Shown here one piece after another: positions 1-9,610 of a stretch of DNA of 64,000 bases; the stretch's first letter is position 1; every line of letters begins with the position of its first letter. The notes beneath the pieces were generated by a model, which was not told the origin of the DNA, searched no databases, and saw nothing but the letters and a program-made list of their open reading frames with translations. The stretch lies in contig CAJCIC010000042.1 of the NCBI GenBank assembly GCA_903970185.1, positions 36,726-100,725 of the forward strand. Reading direction: 5' to 3'. Source of the stretch: Gammaproteobacteria bacterium (GTDB taxonomy: Bacteria > Pseudomonadota > Gammaproteobacteria > Burkholderiales > Burkholderiaceae_D). The translations under genes were made by a program, and so were the position numbers.

Positions 1-32
1 ACAAGGAGAAATCCGGAAAATAGGTGCTTCAT
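1..32 (-). CDS. surA: Start of SurA periplasmic chaperone (partial)
   Basis: An ATG at 32-30 lies six bases after the lptD stop codon and opens a frame running off the window edge. The ten visible residues (MKHLFSGFLL) look like the start of a signal peptide. In many proteobacteria surA, the periplasmic peptidyl-prolyl isomerase and chaperone for outer-membrane proteins, directly follows lptD. The identity rests on position and the signal-like start only. Confidence 0.5.
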   Translation of the reverse strand, partial: MKHLFSGFLL

Positions 33-38
33 GCTCGT

Positions 39-2309
39 CTACTCATAGTGATCGTAAGGTGATTCTTCAACCGTCGGCGCCAGGACCCGCGGATAGCCCG
101 GAATGTTGTGCCTGAGCTGCTCCAGTGGATTGGCGCCGATTTGCGAAAAACCGTTCAATTCGAGCTGGAAGAACAATGTCGTCGTCGACGTCGACACTCC
201 GGTCAGGAAACGTTGCGCGGCAAAACGCAGAACCCAGCAGCAGCCGCGGTATTCAAGACCAGCCAACACTTCGACCAGTTGCCGGTCGCGAGCCGAGTAG
301 TTTACCCGACCGACGCCATACCAGCCGGCCGACAAGGGATACTGCCCGGTGAAGTCGAACTGGTCAAACTGTCCCCTTAGGTAGCGATAGTCAATGCCAA
401 GTTCCTTGTTCTCGCCAGGGATCCAGCGCGCGCCGATGTTGGAAGTCTGCGTGCCACCGGCCTCAGGGCTGTAGTCAAGGGCGACATCGACGGCCACCTG
501 CGGCGTGACCTGGCCGCTGGCCAGCGCCAAAAGGTCGGCCTGGCCGGCATTCACCGGCTGGCTTGGCGCAAGCGAGGCGTAGGGCAAGAGCGAGTTGGTA
601 ACGCCGGGCACGGTGACATTCTGGTCACTCAGGTACAGCCTTGAGCCGATTGCGGCGCGAAACAGTTCGGCACCCGTAGCCGGATTGAGCAAGCGCGTGG
701 TCAGCGCCGTGGTGATCTGGTTTTCGTCAGCCAGCCGGTCATACCCGGTGAACGCATTTTCGGCGAAAAGTTGTGAAAAATTGAATTCCGGAACCGCGCT
801 GTCGAAATCCGGGAACTGGCTCTGATTGCGATACGGCCGGTAGACATAAAAGGCTCGCGGCTCAAGCGTTTGCAGGTAATCGTCACCGAAAATGGTCGCA
901 TCGCGCTCGAAGATGAGGCCGGCATCGACGCTGACTGCCGGCACCGAGCGGTCAAACGAGTTGGGCAACGCCGGGCTCTGGTCGGTCAGGGCATAGCTGG
1001 TGAAGTTATAGGATGCCTTGGGCGTGATGAACCAGCCCGGACCGACAAGCGGATAGGACACACTCGGATTGAACACCACGCGCTGGCCGCCAACGGCGCC
1101 GACCGTCTCAAATCGGGTGGCAAATCCAGTCAGGCTGAAGTCAAAGCCGCCGTAATCGAGCTTGGCTGCGTGCAGTTCGAATTCAGGCACCTTGTCGTAG
1201 GGCACGGCAATCGGCGAATCGGGCAACTCCAGCGTCTGGTAGCGCAACACGCGCGCAGTCAGCGTCCAGTAGGTCGAGCCGTATGACAATTCAAGATCGC
1301 GCGGCAACTCGCGCGTCGAGGAGGCAGCCAGATTGCGCGAGAAATCGACAAAATAATTGGCGTCAGAAACCTTCTGGAAATTGATGTAGCTCGAGAACCC
1401 GGCGAGCGCACCGCTGCCCGTCCACAGGTTTTGCACGAGCAGCGAATAGCGCCCGTAACCCGCTTCGCGGTCGTCAAGCGCCTCGATGCGGATATCGCCG
1501 ATATCATGCGGCTCGATAAAGCGGAAGTCGCCGGCTTCTTGCAGACCGCGACGCGAGAGGAAGTTGTTGTAGATCGTCAGGTCGCGGTTGGGCGCGATGT
1601 TCCAGTAGTACGGGAGCAAGAACTCAAAGCCGCTTGTCGAAGTGGCGCTCATCGTCGGCGGCAAAAAGCCGCTGCGCCTGTCGTTGTTGAGCGGGAACGT
1701 CAGGTACGGCGAGGTCAGGATCGGCACCCCCTGGAAGTACACCGTGGCGTTGTGGCCAACGCCCTCGCCCGTGCCCTGATCGAGCTCCATCTGGTTGGCG
1801 GTCATGTACCACTCGTAGTCGCCAGGCGGACAGGTGGTATAGATCGGCTCGATCAAAACCGATTGCTGGCGACTCAGGAAATTGATGCGATCTGCAAATC
1901 CACGGCCCTGGTTGCTCCACAGGTAATAGTTGGGCGCGACGAAAAATCCCTGGTAGTCATCAAGGCGCAGGCGCAATTCCGGGCCGGTGTAGGTGTTGTC
2001 ATCGCGGTACAGGCGTACCGAGCCGCTTGCGAACAGTTCGTCTGACACCTGGTCATAATGAATGTAGTCGCCCTTGATGATGCCGCTTGCCCGCCTCAGC
2101 TCGGCATGGCCAACCAGGGTCGTGTCGACATCATTGGTGCCGAACACTTGGTCGCCGATGCCAAACGTCGGTGTCGCCTCGTCGCCGTTTTTTTGTAAAG
2201 GCGGGATCAGGATGTCCTGGGAGCGCAGCTGCAGGCCGTCCTGCGCGCGGCAAAGGGAAGGGTCGGCAAGCGAGCCGAAAAGCCAGAGCGCAAATGCGAT
2301 GCGCGTCAT
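39..2309 (-). CDS. lptD: LPS-assembly outer-membrane protein LptD
   Basis: LptD is the outer-membrane beta-barrel that, with lipoprotein LptE, inserts lipopolysaccharide into the outer leaflet. The frame is open upstream to 2390, but ATG 2309 gives a clean signal peptide (MTRIAFALWLFG, cleaved near the Ala-Gln after residue 20), so I use it: 756 residues, normal for the family. An N-terminal OstA/LptA-like jelly roll (about residues 60-160) is followed by a long region of alternating barrel strands. Cysteines near the mature N-terminus, in YTTCPPGDY and in the C-terminal GCCW pair match the positions that form the family's disulfides. Divergent from amgK and followed by surA, the classic arrangement. 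Confidence 0.95.
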   Translation of the reverse strand: MTRIAFALWLFGSLADPSLCRAQDGLQLRSQDILIPPLQKNGDEATPTFGIGDQVFGTNDVDTTLVGHAELRRASGIIKGDYIHYDQVSDELFASGSVRLYRDDNTYTGPELRLRLDDYQGFFVAPNYYLWSNQGRGFADRINFLSRQQSVLIEPIYTTCPPGDYEWYMTANQMELDQGTGEGVGHNATVYFQGVPILTSPYLTFPLNNDRRSGFLPPTMSATSTSGFEFLLPYYWNIAPNRDLTIYNNFLSRRGLQEAGDFRFIEPHDIGDIRIEALDDREAGYGRYSLLVQNLWTGSGALAGFSSYINFQKVSDANYFVDFSRNLAASSTRELPRDLELSYGSTYWTLTARVLRYQTLELPDSPIAVPYDKVPEFELHAAKLDYGGFDFSLTGFATRFETVGAVGGQRVVFNPSVSYPLVGPGWFITPKASYNFTSYALTDQSPALPNSFDRSVPAVSVDAGLIFERDATIFGDDYLQTLEPRAFYVYRPYRNQSQFPDFDSAVPEFNFSQLFAENAFTGYDRLADENQITTALTTRLLNPATGAELFRAAIGSRLYLSDQNVTVPGVTNSLLPYASLAPSQPVNAGQADLLALASGQVTPQVAVDVALDYSPEAGGTQTSNIGARWIPGENKELGIDYRYLRGQFDQFDFTGQYPLSAGWYGVGRVNYSARDRQLVEVLAGLEYRGCCWVLRFAAQRFLTGVSTSTTTLFFQLELNGFSQIGANPLEQLRHNIPGYPRVLAPTVEESPYDHYE

Positions 2310-2407
2310 GCGCAGATGAGCGCCCGCACTGCCCCCCATTAGACCCGACTCCCTCTCGCGCATCGTATTGTGGCGCGACGCGCGCCGCATGGCTCTGGCA
2401 ATCGGCT

Positions 2408-2413
2408 ATTATA
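2408..2413 (-). promoter_or_regulatory. Candidate -10 box for lptD
   Basis: Read on the minus strand this is a perfect TATAAT, about 95 bases upstream of the lptD ATG and in the divergent gap before amgK. No good -35 box stands 16-18 bases upstream, so it would need an activator or an alternative recognition mode. Inferred from sequence only. Confidence 0.35.
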
Positions 2414-2483
2414 GGGCATCGATTTTTGGCCGCGACGAAATCCGCTCGCGGCTTGCGTATCGTTCAGCCTTGATACCCCCCAG

Positions 2484-3527
2484 ATGCCGGTCACAGAAAA
2501 TAGCGGGCGGAAAGAGGCGCTCGTCAAATGGGTGAATAGCTTGCCAGGGTTTCACCTGGCGCTTGATGACGTGGTCGCGGCGTCAAGCGATGCCAGTTTT
2601 CGACGCTACTTCCGCATCCCTTCGGATGCCCACGGCAGTCTGATCGTCATGGACGCGCCGCCTGAATTCGAGGATTGCCAGCCGTTTGTCGCCGTTGCTG
2701 CGCTTTTTGAAGCTGCCCACATCTCGGTGCCCGAAATCCTCGGCGCCAATCTTGCCGAGGGATTCCTCGTGCTCTCCGATCTGGGCGACACGACGTATCT
2801 CCTGAGCCTTGATAACAATGCCAGGAATAACGCGCCGGCGCTGATGAACGACGCGATCAAGGCGTTATTGCAATTGCAGTCGCGCGCCGATGGCGCGCAA
2901 CTGCCTGCCTACGACCGGGCGCTGCTGCTGCGCGAAATGACGCTATTCATCGACTGGTACCTGCTGCGCCACCTCGGCGTCGATCCCTCGCGGGCCGAAC
3001 GTGACATGCTCGCCGAACTTTTCGAGCGACTGGTTGAAAACGCCCAGTCGCAAGCGCAGGTCGCCGTGCATCGCGATTACCATAGTCGCAATCTGATGGT
3101 GATCGACGACACGCGGCGCCACGGTAACCCGGGGGTGCTGGATTTCCAGGACGCTGTGCTTGGCCCGATCACCTATGACCTGGTATCGCTTTTGCGCGAC
3201 GCCTATATCGAGTGGCCGGAAGAACAGATCCTTGACTGGGCCGTGCGCTACTGGGAAAAGGCACGCGCACTGGGTCTGGGCGTTCCTGGCGACTTCGCCG
3301 ATTTCTGGCAGGGATTCGAGTTGATGGGTCTGCAAAGACATCTGAAAGTGCTCGGCATCTTCGCGCGCCTGTCGCATCGCGACGGCAAGCACGGCTACCT
3401 CGCCGACCTGGCGCTGGTCTCGCGCTACGTCCGCGGTGTATGCGCGCGCTATCGCATCGCAGCGCCGCTGTTGAAACTGCTCGACCGCAGCGAAGGCCAT
3501 GCAAGACACGCGGGGTACACGTTCTGA
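2484..3527 (+). CDS. amgK: N-acetylmuramate/N-acetylglucosamine kinase AmgK
   Basis: AmgK phosphorylates the anomeric carbon of MurNAc (and GlcNAc) in the MurU cell-wall recycling route, which bypasses de novo UDP-MurNAc synthesis and underlies intrinsic fosfomycin resistance in Pseudomonas. The 347-residue protein has the aminoglycoside-phosphotransferase fold: a nucleotide-binding N-lobe (ASFRRYFRI), the catalytic loop HRDYHSRN near residue 198, and the metal-binding LDFQDA about 20 residues later. It abuts murU with a one-base stop/start overlap (TGATG), so the pair is translationally coupled. The divergent position next to lptD is the same as in Pseudomonas. It was long annotated as an aminoglycoside kinase, but this context makes the recycling role far more likely. 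Confidence 0.92.
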   Translation: MPVTENSGRKEALVKWVNSLPGFHLALDDVVAASSDASFRRYFRIPSDAHGSLIVMDAPPEFEDCQPFVAVAALFEAAHISVPEILGANLAEGFLVLSDLGDTTYLLSLDNNARNNAPALMNDAIKALLQLQSRADGAQLPAYDRALLLREMTLFIDWYLLRHLGVDPSRAERDMLAELFERLVENAQSQAQVAVHRDYHSRNLMVIDDTRRHGNPGVLDFQDAVLGPITYDLVSLLRDAYIEWPEEQILDWAVRYWEKARALGLGVPGDFADFWQGFELMGLQRHLKVLGIFARLSHRDGKHGYLADLALVSRYVRGVCARYRIAAPLLKLLDRSEGHARHAGYTF

Positions 3528-4246
3528 TGCGCGCCATGATCCTTGCTGCCGGCCGCGGCATGCGCATGCGGCCCTTGACCAACGGTCGGCCCAAGGTCCT
3601 GCTCGAGGTCGGCGGCAAGAGCCTCATCGTGTGGCAGATCGAGCGCCTCGTGGCTGCGGGTTTTCGCGAAATCGTGATCAATCATTCGCACCTGGGCCAG
3701 ATGATCGAGCGTCAGCTGATCGACGGCAGGCAGTTCAACGCCCGCATCACCTATTCGCCCGAGGCCGAGCCGCTCGAGGCGCTTGGGGGTATCGTCCAGG
3801 CCCTGCGCATGCTCGGTGATCAACCGTTCGTCCTCGTCAGCGGCGATATCTACACGACCTACCCCTATCAGCAGCTGCAGGCGATCGGCAGCGCGATTGC
3901 AAGCGACTATCCAAGGCGCTCTGCGCATCTGGTCCTGACCGACAATCCTGCCTACCACCCACAAGGCGACATGGGGCTAAAAGACGGCAGCATCACCGTC
4001 GACGGGCCGCACCTGACCTACGCCAACATTGGCGTATTTCATCCGCGCCTTTTTTCCGGCCTATCGCGCGGCGAGCCGTTAAAGCTGTTTCCCTGGATCT
4101 ACCGCTTTCTCGGAGGCCAGCGCGTGACCGGCGAGCATTACAGCGGCGTGTGGCACAACGTTGGCACGGCCGATGAACTTGGCATGCTCAACGAGCGCTT
4201 GCATCGCCAGGCGACAAGCAGAGCAAGCCCGGTGCCGCCGCGATGA
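3527..4246 (+). CDS. murU: MurNAc-1-phosphate uridylyltransferase MurU
   Basis: MurU converts MurNAc-alpha-1-phosphate, the product of AmgK, and UTP into UDP-MurNAc. The 239-residue protein opens with the nucleotidyltransferase signature AAGRGMRMRPLTNGRPK (residues 6-22); SGDIYT near residue 105 holds the metal-binding aspartate. The frame extends upstream to 3440, but ATG 3527 overlaps the amgK stop by one base and places the signature at the usual distance from the start. It overlaps the next gene by four bases (ATGA), giving a tightly packed three-gene unit. Confidence 0.92.
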   Translation: MRAMILAAGRGMRMRPLTNGRPKVLLEVGGKSLIVWQIERLVAAGFREIVINHSHLGQMIERQLIDGRQFNARITYSPEAEPLEALGGIVQALRMLGDQPFVLVSGDIYTTYPYQQLQAIGSAIASDYPRRSAHLVLTDNPAYHPQGDMGLKDGSITVDGPHLTYANIGVFHPRLFSGLSRGEPLKLFPWIYRFLGGQRVTGEHYSGVWHNVGTADELGMLNERLHRQATSRASPVPPR

Positions 4247-5403
4247 CAAAGATGCCCGCACGCGCGCCTCGTGCAAGGACGGTTCTGATCTCGGGTTTCG
4301 GCCCGGTGGGCGCCGCGTGCGCTGCCGCCCTGTCGCTGCGACTCGCAGACAGCGTGGCCATCGTCGTGCTCGATTCCCGTCCCATGCGCGCGAGCCCCAG
4401 TCTTGACACGCGCATGCTCGCCGTCTCGCACGGCAGCCGGGTGCTGCTCGAACGCCTCGGCGCGTGGAACGGCGAGGAGGCGGCAGCGATCAGGCAGATT
4501 CACGTCTCCGAACGCCTGGCATTCGGGCGCACCCTGCTTAAGGCCAGCGACTACGGCATCGACGCCTTGGGCTATGTCATCCCCTATCGCGCACTGGCGA
4601 CGATGCTCATCGAACGCGCGCGCGCACTGCCGGTTGAAGTGCGCACAAACGTGCGCATCGAACACTGCAAACTGGAGGGTGACGGCTGCCACGTCGCTCT
4701 GTCTGACGGAGGGTCGATTGACGTCGACTACGTCATCCACGCGGAAGGACAGCCCGAAGGCCAGCCTGCGCAAAAAAGCCGCGACTACGAGCAGCATGCG
4801 TTGTCTGCACTGGTCACGTGTGAGCGGCCACTCGCTTACACCGCCTTCGAGCGCTTTACGCGCGAGGGGCCGCTTGCGCTGTTGCCGGCAAAAAACGGCT
4901 ATGCGCTTGTCTGGTGCGCAAGGCCCGAAGAGACCGAGCGGCGCATGGCACTTGCCGATGCCGCCCTGCTTGGCGAGCTCCATGACATGTTTGGCGATCG
5001 TCTCGGGAAATTTACGTCGATTCGCGCACGCTCGAGCGTGCCCCTTGGCTTGCAGGTTGCGCAAAATGCACCAAAACTGCGCGAGTTCGCGATCGGCAAC
5101 GCCGCGCAGGCACTTCATCCTGTCGCAGGACAGGGGTTCAATCTCGGCCTGCGTGACGCGTTTTGTGTTGGCGCAGCGATTGCCCGCAATTTCGATGATC
5201 CCGCCAAAGCCGAGAGCGACTTTCTCGTGCAACGCCGCCGCGATCGGCACGCAACGATCGGCGTCACAGACCTGCTCTCGCGCGTCTTTGCGACCCCGCT
5301 TTGGCCACTGCGCCCCTTGCGCGGCGCGGCGCTGGCGCTTCTTGACGTCGTTCCTGCACTGCGTCATCCGCTCGCGCGCCACATGATGAACGGACAACGC
5401 TAG
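4243..5403 (+). CDS. ubiH: UbiH/UbiF/COQ6-family FAD monooxygenase
   Basis: This family hydroxylates the ring of ubiquinone precursors using FAD and NAD(P)H. The 386 residues carry the dinucleotide motif GFGPVGA near the N-terminus and the C-terminal FAD motif GNAAQALHPVAGQGFNLGLRD. Oddly, the middle DG motif, normally xGADGxxS, reads IHAEGQPEGQ here, so the conserved aspartate is replaced by glutamate and the following serine/arginine context is lost. Which ring position it hydroxylates cannot be told from sequence. Start ATG overlaps the murU stop by four bases. UbiH is the best family name; UbiF or VisC-like roles remain open. Confidence 0.75.
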   Translation: MTKMPARAPRARTVLISGFGPVGAACAAALSLRLADSVAIVVLDSRPMRASPSLDTRMLAVSHGSRVLLERLGAWNGEEAAAIRQIHVSERLAFGRTLLKASDYGIDALGYVIPYRALATMLIERARALPVEVRTNVRIEHCKLEGDGCHVALSDGGSIDVDYVIHAEGQPEGQPAQKSRDYEQHALSALVTCERPLAYTAFERFTREGPLALLPAKNGYALVWCARPEETERRMALADAALLGELHDMFGDRLGKFTSIRARSSVPLGLQVAQNAPKLREFAIGNAAQALHPVAGQGFNLGLRDAFCVGAAIARNFDDPAKAESDFLVQRRRDRHATIGVTDLLSRVFATPLWPLRPLRGAALALLDVVPALRHPLARHMMNGQR

Positions 5404-5543
5404 GCGCAAGATCAACTTTTTTTCGGGAAACCTGTTGCAGTTGCGCCCGATGAGAATTTTTGACGTGTGTTGGACGATCTCTTGTCCTAGAATAACGCTC
5501 CCTGGCGGTGTCAGCATGGCACCGCGCAATCTTGCATCGTGTC

Positions 5544-6572
5544 GTGCGCCTCGCTCAATTTCAACTTCCCAACAATGTCTTCGCCGCGCCCATGGCGGGC
5601 GTGACAGACCGGCCGTATCGCAAGCTGTGCAGGCGGTTGGGTGCGGGCTACGTGGTCTCGGAAATGGCGGCGAGCAATCCCAGAGTCTGGGCCTCGGAAA
5701 AAACCGCGCGACGCCTCGACCACCAGGGCGAAGAGGCCCCGATTGTTGTCCAGATCGCCGGGGGCGACGTCAATCTCATGGCAGAAGCCGCGCGCTACAA
5801 CATCCAGCGCGGCGCTGCCATCATCGATATCAACATGGGCTGTCCGGCAAAAAAAGTCTGCCAGCTGCAGGCGGGCTCCGCGCTCCTTTCTGACGAATTG
5901 CTGGTGGCACGCATGATCAGCGCGGTGGTCGCCGCCGCGCGCGACGAAGGGGATGTCCCGGTCACGCTCAAATTTCGCACCGGCCCGACGCGCGTGCTGC
6001 GCAACGCCACGCGCATTGCCGCCATTGCAGAAGCCGAGGGCATCGCCATGCTGACGCTGCACGGACGCACGCGCGCCGATCAGTTCAACGGCGAGGCCGA
6101 GTACGAAACCATCGCCAGGGTCAAGGCGGCCGCACGCATCCCGGTGGTGGCCAACGGTGACATCGACTGCCCCGAAAAGGCCGCAAGGGTGTTAGCGCAC
6201 ACCGGCGCTGATGCCGTCATGATCGGCCGCGCCGCGCTCGGGCGTCCATGGCTCTTTCGCCAGATCGCGACCTATCTCGAGACCGGTGTCGTTGGCCCTT
6301 TGCCAACGATTGGAGAAGTGCGCGAACTTCTGCTTGAGCACCTGCAGGAACATTACCGCTTCTACGGCGAATGGATAGGCGTCAGAAGCGCAAGGAAACA
6401 TATCGGCTGGTACGTCCACGACCTGCCCCAGGGGGCAGCGTTTCGTGCACGCATGAATCAACTCGAGGATTGTCGCAGCCAGGCTGAGGCGGTCGATCAG
6501 TTTTTCGCCAGGCTTGGCGATCCGTCTTTGCCTTTGCCTGTAGGCGACATCAAGGAGCAACTTGCCGCATGA
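5544..6572 (+). CDS. dusB: tRNA-dihydrouridine synthase DusB
   Basis: DusB reduces uridine in the tRNA D-loop with FMN and NADPH. The TIM-barrel protein shows AAPMAGVTDRPYR at the N-terminus, the catalytic-cysteine segment INMGCPAKKVC, KFRTGP, and the phosphate-binding NGDIDCP and GADAVMIGRAALGRPW. I prefer GTG 5544 (MRLAQFQLPNN...), which lines up with the usual family start, over GTG 5508, which adds 12 unmatched residues; neither has a clear Shine-Dalgarno. It overlaps fis by four bases, the same dusB-fis pairing found in enterobacteria. Confidence 0.93.
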   Translation: MRLAQFQLPNNVFAAPMAGVTDRPYRKLCRRLGAGYVVSEMAASNPRVWASEKTARRLDHQGEEAPIVVQIAGGDVNLMAEAARYNIQRGAAIIDINMGCPAKKVCQLQAGSALLSDELLVARMISAVVAAARDEGDVPVTLKFRTGPTRVLRNATRIAAIAEAEGIAMLTLHGRTRADQFNGEAEYETIARVKAAARIPVVANGDIDCPEKAARVLAHTGADAVMIGRAALGRPWLFRQIATYLETGVVGPLPTIGEVRELLLEHLQEHYRFYGEWIGVRSARKHIGWYVHDLPQGAAFRARMNQLEDCRSQAEAVDQFFARLGDPSLPLPVGDIKEQLAA

Positions 6573-6802
6573 GCAAACAATCGATCGAAGAATGCGTGCG
6601 ACGCAGCCTTGACAAGTATTTTCGCGATCTCGAAGGCGAGACCGCGCATAACGTCTACGAGATGGTGATGCTAACGGTTGAGCGGCCGGTGCTCGAGGTC
6701 GCAATGGAGCAGGCTGCAGGCAACCAGTCGATTGCAGCGGGCATCCTTGGCATCAATCGCAACACCTTGCGCAAGAAACTCCAGCTGCACGGCCTGCTCT
6801 AG
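6569..6802 (+). CDS. fis: DNA-binding protein Fis
   Basis: Fis is a nucleoid-associated homodimer that bends DNA and activates rRNA and other growth-linked promoters. The 77-residue protein is the short form usual outside enterobacteria. Its C-terminal helix-turn-helix is clear (NQSIAAGILGINRNTLRKKL), preceded by the dimerisation helices. The ATG overlaps the dusB stop (ATGA), so the two are co-translated. A perfect inverted repeat, gcggtcgc/gcgaccgc at 6813-6829, follows the stop codon without a T-run and may slow transcription before purH. Confidence 0.93.
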   Translation: MSKQSIEECVRRSLDKYFRDLEGETAHNVYEMVMLTVERPVLEVAMEQAAGNQSIAAGILGINRNTLRKKLQLHGLL

Positions 6803-6877
6803 GGCCCTCTTCGCGGTCGCTGCGACCGCTTGCTCGAAGGCGGCGCAAGTTGAGCTGCCGCAATCTGAATGTGGATC

Positions 6878-8440
6878 ATGACAGCTAACGTCAAACAGGC
6901 GCTCCTGAGTGTTTCGGACAAGACCGGCATCGTCGATCTCGCGCGTGCGCTGCGCGCGCTTGGCATCCAGCTGCTGTCAACCGGAGGCACGGCACGACTT
7001 ATCGCCGAAGCCGGCATCGAAGTCACCGAGGTCGCCGATTACACCGGCTTTCCCGAGATGCTCGATGGCCGCGTCAAGACGCTGCACCCGCGCATTCACG
7101 GCGGACTTCTGGCGCGGCGGGACGACGCCGAACATGTCGCTGCCCTCGTCAAGCACGATATTCCAACCATCGATCTGCTGGTGGTCAACCTCTACCCCTT
7201 TGCGGCAACGGTGGCACGACTTGATGCGAGTCTTGAGGAAGCCATCGAAAACATCGACATCGGCGGGCCTGCCATGCTGCGTGCGGCGGCCAAGAACTAC
7301 GGCGGCGTCGCCGTCGTCGTCGATCCCGCCGACTATGCAACGGTGCTCGAAGAAATCAAGGCCAGCGGCTCAGTCACCGCCAAGACGCGTTTTGCTCTTG
7401 CCAAGAAAGTCTTCGCGCACACGGCGCAGTACGACGGCGCGATCACCAACTACCTGACCTCGCTTGACGACAGCGATCAGCGCAGGCCTTTTTCCGGCAC
7501 CCTCAATTTGCACTTCGCCAAGGCGCTCGAACTGCGCTATGGCGAGAATCCCCATCAGGCAGCGGCGTTTTACCGCGAGCTCAAGCCCGTCGCCGGATCG
7601 CTCGCAACCTTCACGCAACTGCAGGGCAAGGAGCTCTCGTATAACAACCTGGCTGACGCCGATGCCGCGTGGGAATGCGTCAAGTCCCTTGATTCGAGCG
7701 CGTGCGTCATCGTCAAGCATGCCAACCCGTGCGGCGTGGCACTTGGCCCCTCGGCCGAGAAAGCCTATCTGCGCGCCTTGAGCACCGACCCGACCTCGGC
7801 CTTTGGCGGCATCATCGCGCTGAACTGCGAAATTGACGAAGCGGCCGCAGTTGCCATCGCGAGGCAATTTGCCGAAGTCGTGATCGCACCGGCCTTCACG
7901 CCGGCTGCGCGCACGGTGTTTGCAGCCCGTGACAAGGTGCGCCTGCTTGAGATTGCCCTGGCCAAAACCCCGCCAGGCCTTGATTTCAAGCGCATCGGCG
8001 GCGGCCTTCTGGTGCAAGACGCCGACCTCTTCCCGGTCAACAAGGCCGAGCTGAAGGTCGTCACCACGACGCAACCCAGCGATGAACAGTTGGCCGACAT
8101 GCTGTTTGCCTGGCGGGTTGCCAAGTTCGTCAAGTCCAACGCCATTGTCTTTTGCCGCGATGGCATGACCCTTGGTGTCGGAGCGGGGCAAATGAGCCGG
8201 GTTGATTCCTCGCGCATTGCCGCGATCAAGGCCGAGCACGCTGGCCTTGCCCTGGCCGGCTCGGCTGTCGCCTCTGACGCCTTTTTTCCGTTCCGCGACG
8301 GCCTTGACGTCGTCATCGATGCCGGCGCCACGTCGGTCATCCAGCCTGGCGGCAGCATGCGCGATGCAGAAGTCATTGCCGCTGCCAACGAACGCGGCAT
8401 TGCCATGGTCCTGACCGGTCATCGCCACTTTCGACACTAG
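6878..8440 (+). CDS. purH: Bifunctional AICAR transformylase/IMP cyclohydrolase PurH
   Basis: PurH catalyses the last two steps of de novo purine synthesis, formylating AICAR and closing the ring to IMP. The N-terminal IMP-cyclohydrolase domain shows [20 protein letters not shown], and [14 protein letters not shown]. The C-terminal transformylase domain shows [22 protein letters not shown] (catalytic Lys-His), [10 protein letters not shown] and KSNAIVF. ATG 6878 ([10 protein letters not shown]) fits homologues slightly better than ATG 6869, three codons upstream. Length about 520 residues is normal. Placement between fis and ruvC is a common betaproteobacterial order. Confidence 0.96.
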   Translation: MTANVKQALLSVSDKTGIVDLARALRALGIQLLSTGGTARLIAEAGIEVTEVADYTGFPEMLDGRVKTLHPRIHGGLLARRDDAEHVAALVKHDIPTIDLLVVNLYPFAATVARLDASLEEAIENIDIGGPAMLRAAAKNYGGVAVVVDPADYATVLEEIKASGSVTAKTRFALAKKVFAHTAQYDGAITNYLTSLDDSDQRRPFSGTLNLHFAKALELRYGENPHQAAAFYRELKPVAGSLATFTQLQGKELSYNNLADADAAWECVKSLDSSACVIVKHANPCGVALGPSAEKAYLRALSTDPTSAFGGIIALNCEIDEAAAVAIARQFAEVVIAPAFTPAARTVFAARDKVRLLEIALAKTPPGLDFKRIGGGLLVQDADLFPVNKAELKVVTTTQPSDEQLADMLFAWRVAKFVKSNAIVFCRDGMTLGVGAGQMSRVDSSRIAAIKAEHAGLALAGSAVASDAFFPFRDGLDVVIDAGATSVIQPGGSMRDAEVIAAANERGIAMVLTGHRHFRH

Positions 8441-8497
8441 CCGGCCCACACGCGCCCGCGGGGGTGATAGCCTGTCTCTTTTCTCAATGGCCGGGGC

Positions 8498-9040
8498 ATG
8501 ATCATTCTGGGTATCGACCCTGGGTTGCGCGTAACCGGCTTTGGCGTCATCCGGCAGTCCGGCAGCCGCCTTTCCTACATCACGAGCGGCGTCATCAGGA
8601 CGCCGCTGTCAAGCCTGCCCGAGCGCCTGAAGGCCATCCTCGAAGGCCTCTCCGAAGTCATCGCCTTGCACCGGCCTGATGAATGCGCGATCGAAAAGGT
8701 CTTCGTCAACGTCAATCCGCAATCGACGCTGCTCCTGGGCCAGGCGCGCGGTGCTGCCATCGCAGCACTGGTGCAGCACGGGCTGCCTGTTGCCGAATAC
8801 ACGGCGCTGCAAACCAAGCAGGCCACGGTGGGCAAGGGCAAGGCCGACAAGAGCCAGGTCCAGGCCATGGTGCAGCGGCTCCTGGCACTGCCTGGGCCGC
8901 CGGGCACCGATGCCGCCGATGCGCTCGCCTGCGCCATCTGCCACGCGCATTCGAGCGCAGGATTTTCGAGTCTTGCATCGGCCACAGGCCTGCCCAAGGG
9001 CGGCGCGCTGCGCCTAAAACGCGGCCGCATCATCGGCTAG
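8498..9040 (+). CDS. ruvC: Holliday junction endonuclease RuvC
   Basis: RuvC resolves Holliday junctions by symmetrical nicking after RuvAB branch migration. The 180-residue protein keeps all four acidic catalytic residues at the same numbers as the Escherichia coli enzyme: Asp7 ([10 protein letters not shown]), Glu66 (CAIEKVFV), Asp138 and Asp141 (GTDAADALA). First gene of the local recombination set, but separated from ruvA by a peroxiredoxin gene. Confidence 0.96.
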   Translation: MIILGIDPGLRVTGFGVIRQSGSRLSYITSGVIRTPLSSLPERLKAILEGLSEVIALHRPDECAIEKVFVNVNPQSTLLLGQARGAAIAALVQHGLPVAEYTALQTKQATVGKGKADKSQVQAMVQRLLALPGPPGTDAADALACAICHAHSSAGFSSLASATGLPKGGALRLKRGRIIG

Positions 9041-9102
9041 CCCCGCCTCGGGAAGTGCCCGGCTCGCGTATCATTGGGCGATCTTTACAAGGAGAACATC
9101 CG

Positions 9103-9606
9103 ATGATCAAGGTTGGCGACACCGTGCCCGATGGGGCGTTATCCGAATTCATTGAAGTCGAAGGCAACGGCTGCACGCTCGGACCCAATTCGTTTAAGGT
9201 CAGTGAACTCACGCGCGGCAAGACAATCGCCGTGTTCGGCCTGCCAGGCGCTTTCACACCGACCTGCTCGGCCAAGCACGTGCCAGGCTATATCGAGCAC
9301 GCCAAGGACTTGCACGACAAGGGTGTCGACGAAATATGGTGTGTCTCGGTCAATGATCCGTTCGTCATGGGCGCCTGGGGCCGCGAAACCGGCAGTGCCG
9401 GCAAGATACGCATGATGGCCGACGGCTCGGCCACGTGGACCAAAGCGCTCGGTCTCGAATTTGATCTCACCGAGCGCGGCATGGGCATCCGCTCGCAGCG
9501 CTACTCGATGCTCCTGAAGGACGGCAAGGTGCAGTCATTGAACCTCGAGGCACCGGGCAAGTTCGAAGTGAGCGACGCAGATACGATGCTCAAGCAGATC
9601 GCCTAG
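9103..9606 (+). CDS. Prx5-type peroxiredoxin
   Basis: A thiol peroxidase of the Prx5 family (167 residues), expected to reduce hydrogen peroxide and alkyl hydroperoxides in the cytoplasm. The peroxidatic motif PGAFTPTC places the catalytic cysteine at residue 55, with the conserved [12 protein letters not shown] near the C-terminus. Other cysteines at about 24 and 80 could resolve the sulfenic acid, or glutathione could do so. The frame is open far upstream, but ATG 9103 has a strong AAGGAG eight bases before it and starts at the family boundary. It lies between ruvC and ruvA, with ruvA only four bases after its stop, so oxidative-stress defence and recombination may be co-transcribed. Confidence 0.9.
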   Translation: MIKVGDTVPDGALSEFIEVEGNGCTLGPNSFKVSELTRGKTIAVFGLPGAFTPTCSAKHVPGYIEHAKDLHDKGVDEIWCVSVNDPFVMGAWGRETGSAGKIRMMADGSATWTKALGLEFDLTERGMGIRSQRYSMLLKDGKVQSLNLEAPGKFEVSDADTMLKQIA

Positions 9607-9610
9607 CGCG

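Noticed and set aside
5460..5493. Possible promoter before dusB (ttgacg and tagaat)
   Set aside because: The spacing is 22 bases, too long for a normal sigma-70 promoter.
4138..5529. Long minus-strand frame opposite the UbiH-family gene
   Set aside because: Cys/Arg/His-rich antisense composition, no motif, while the plus strand has FAD motifs and four-base coupling to murU.
7370..8449. Minus-strand frame opposite purH
   Set aside because: Antisense shadow of a fully recognised gene.
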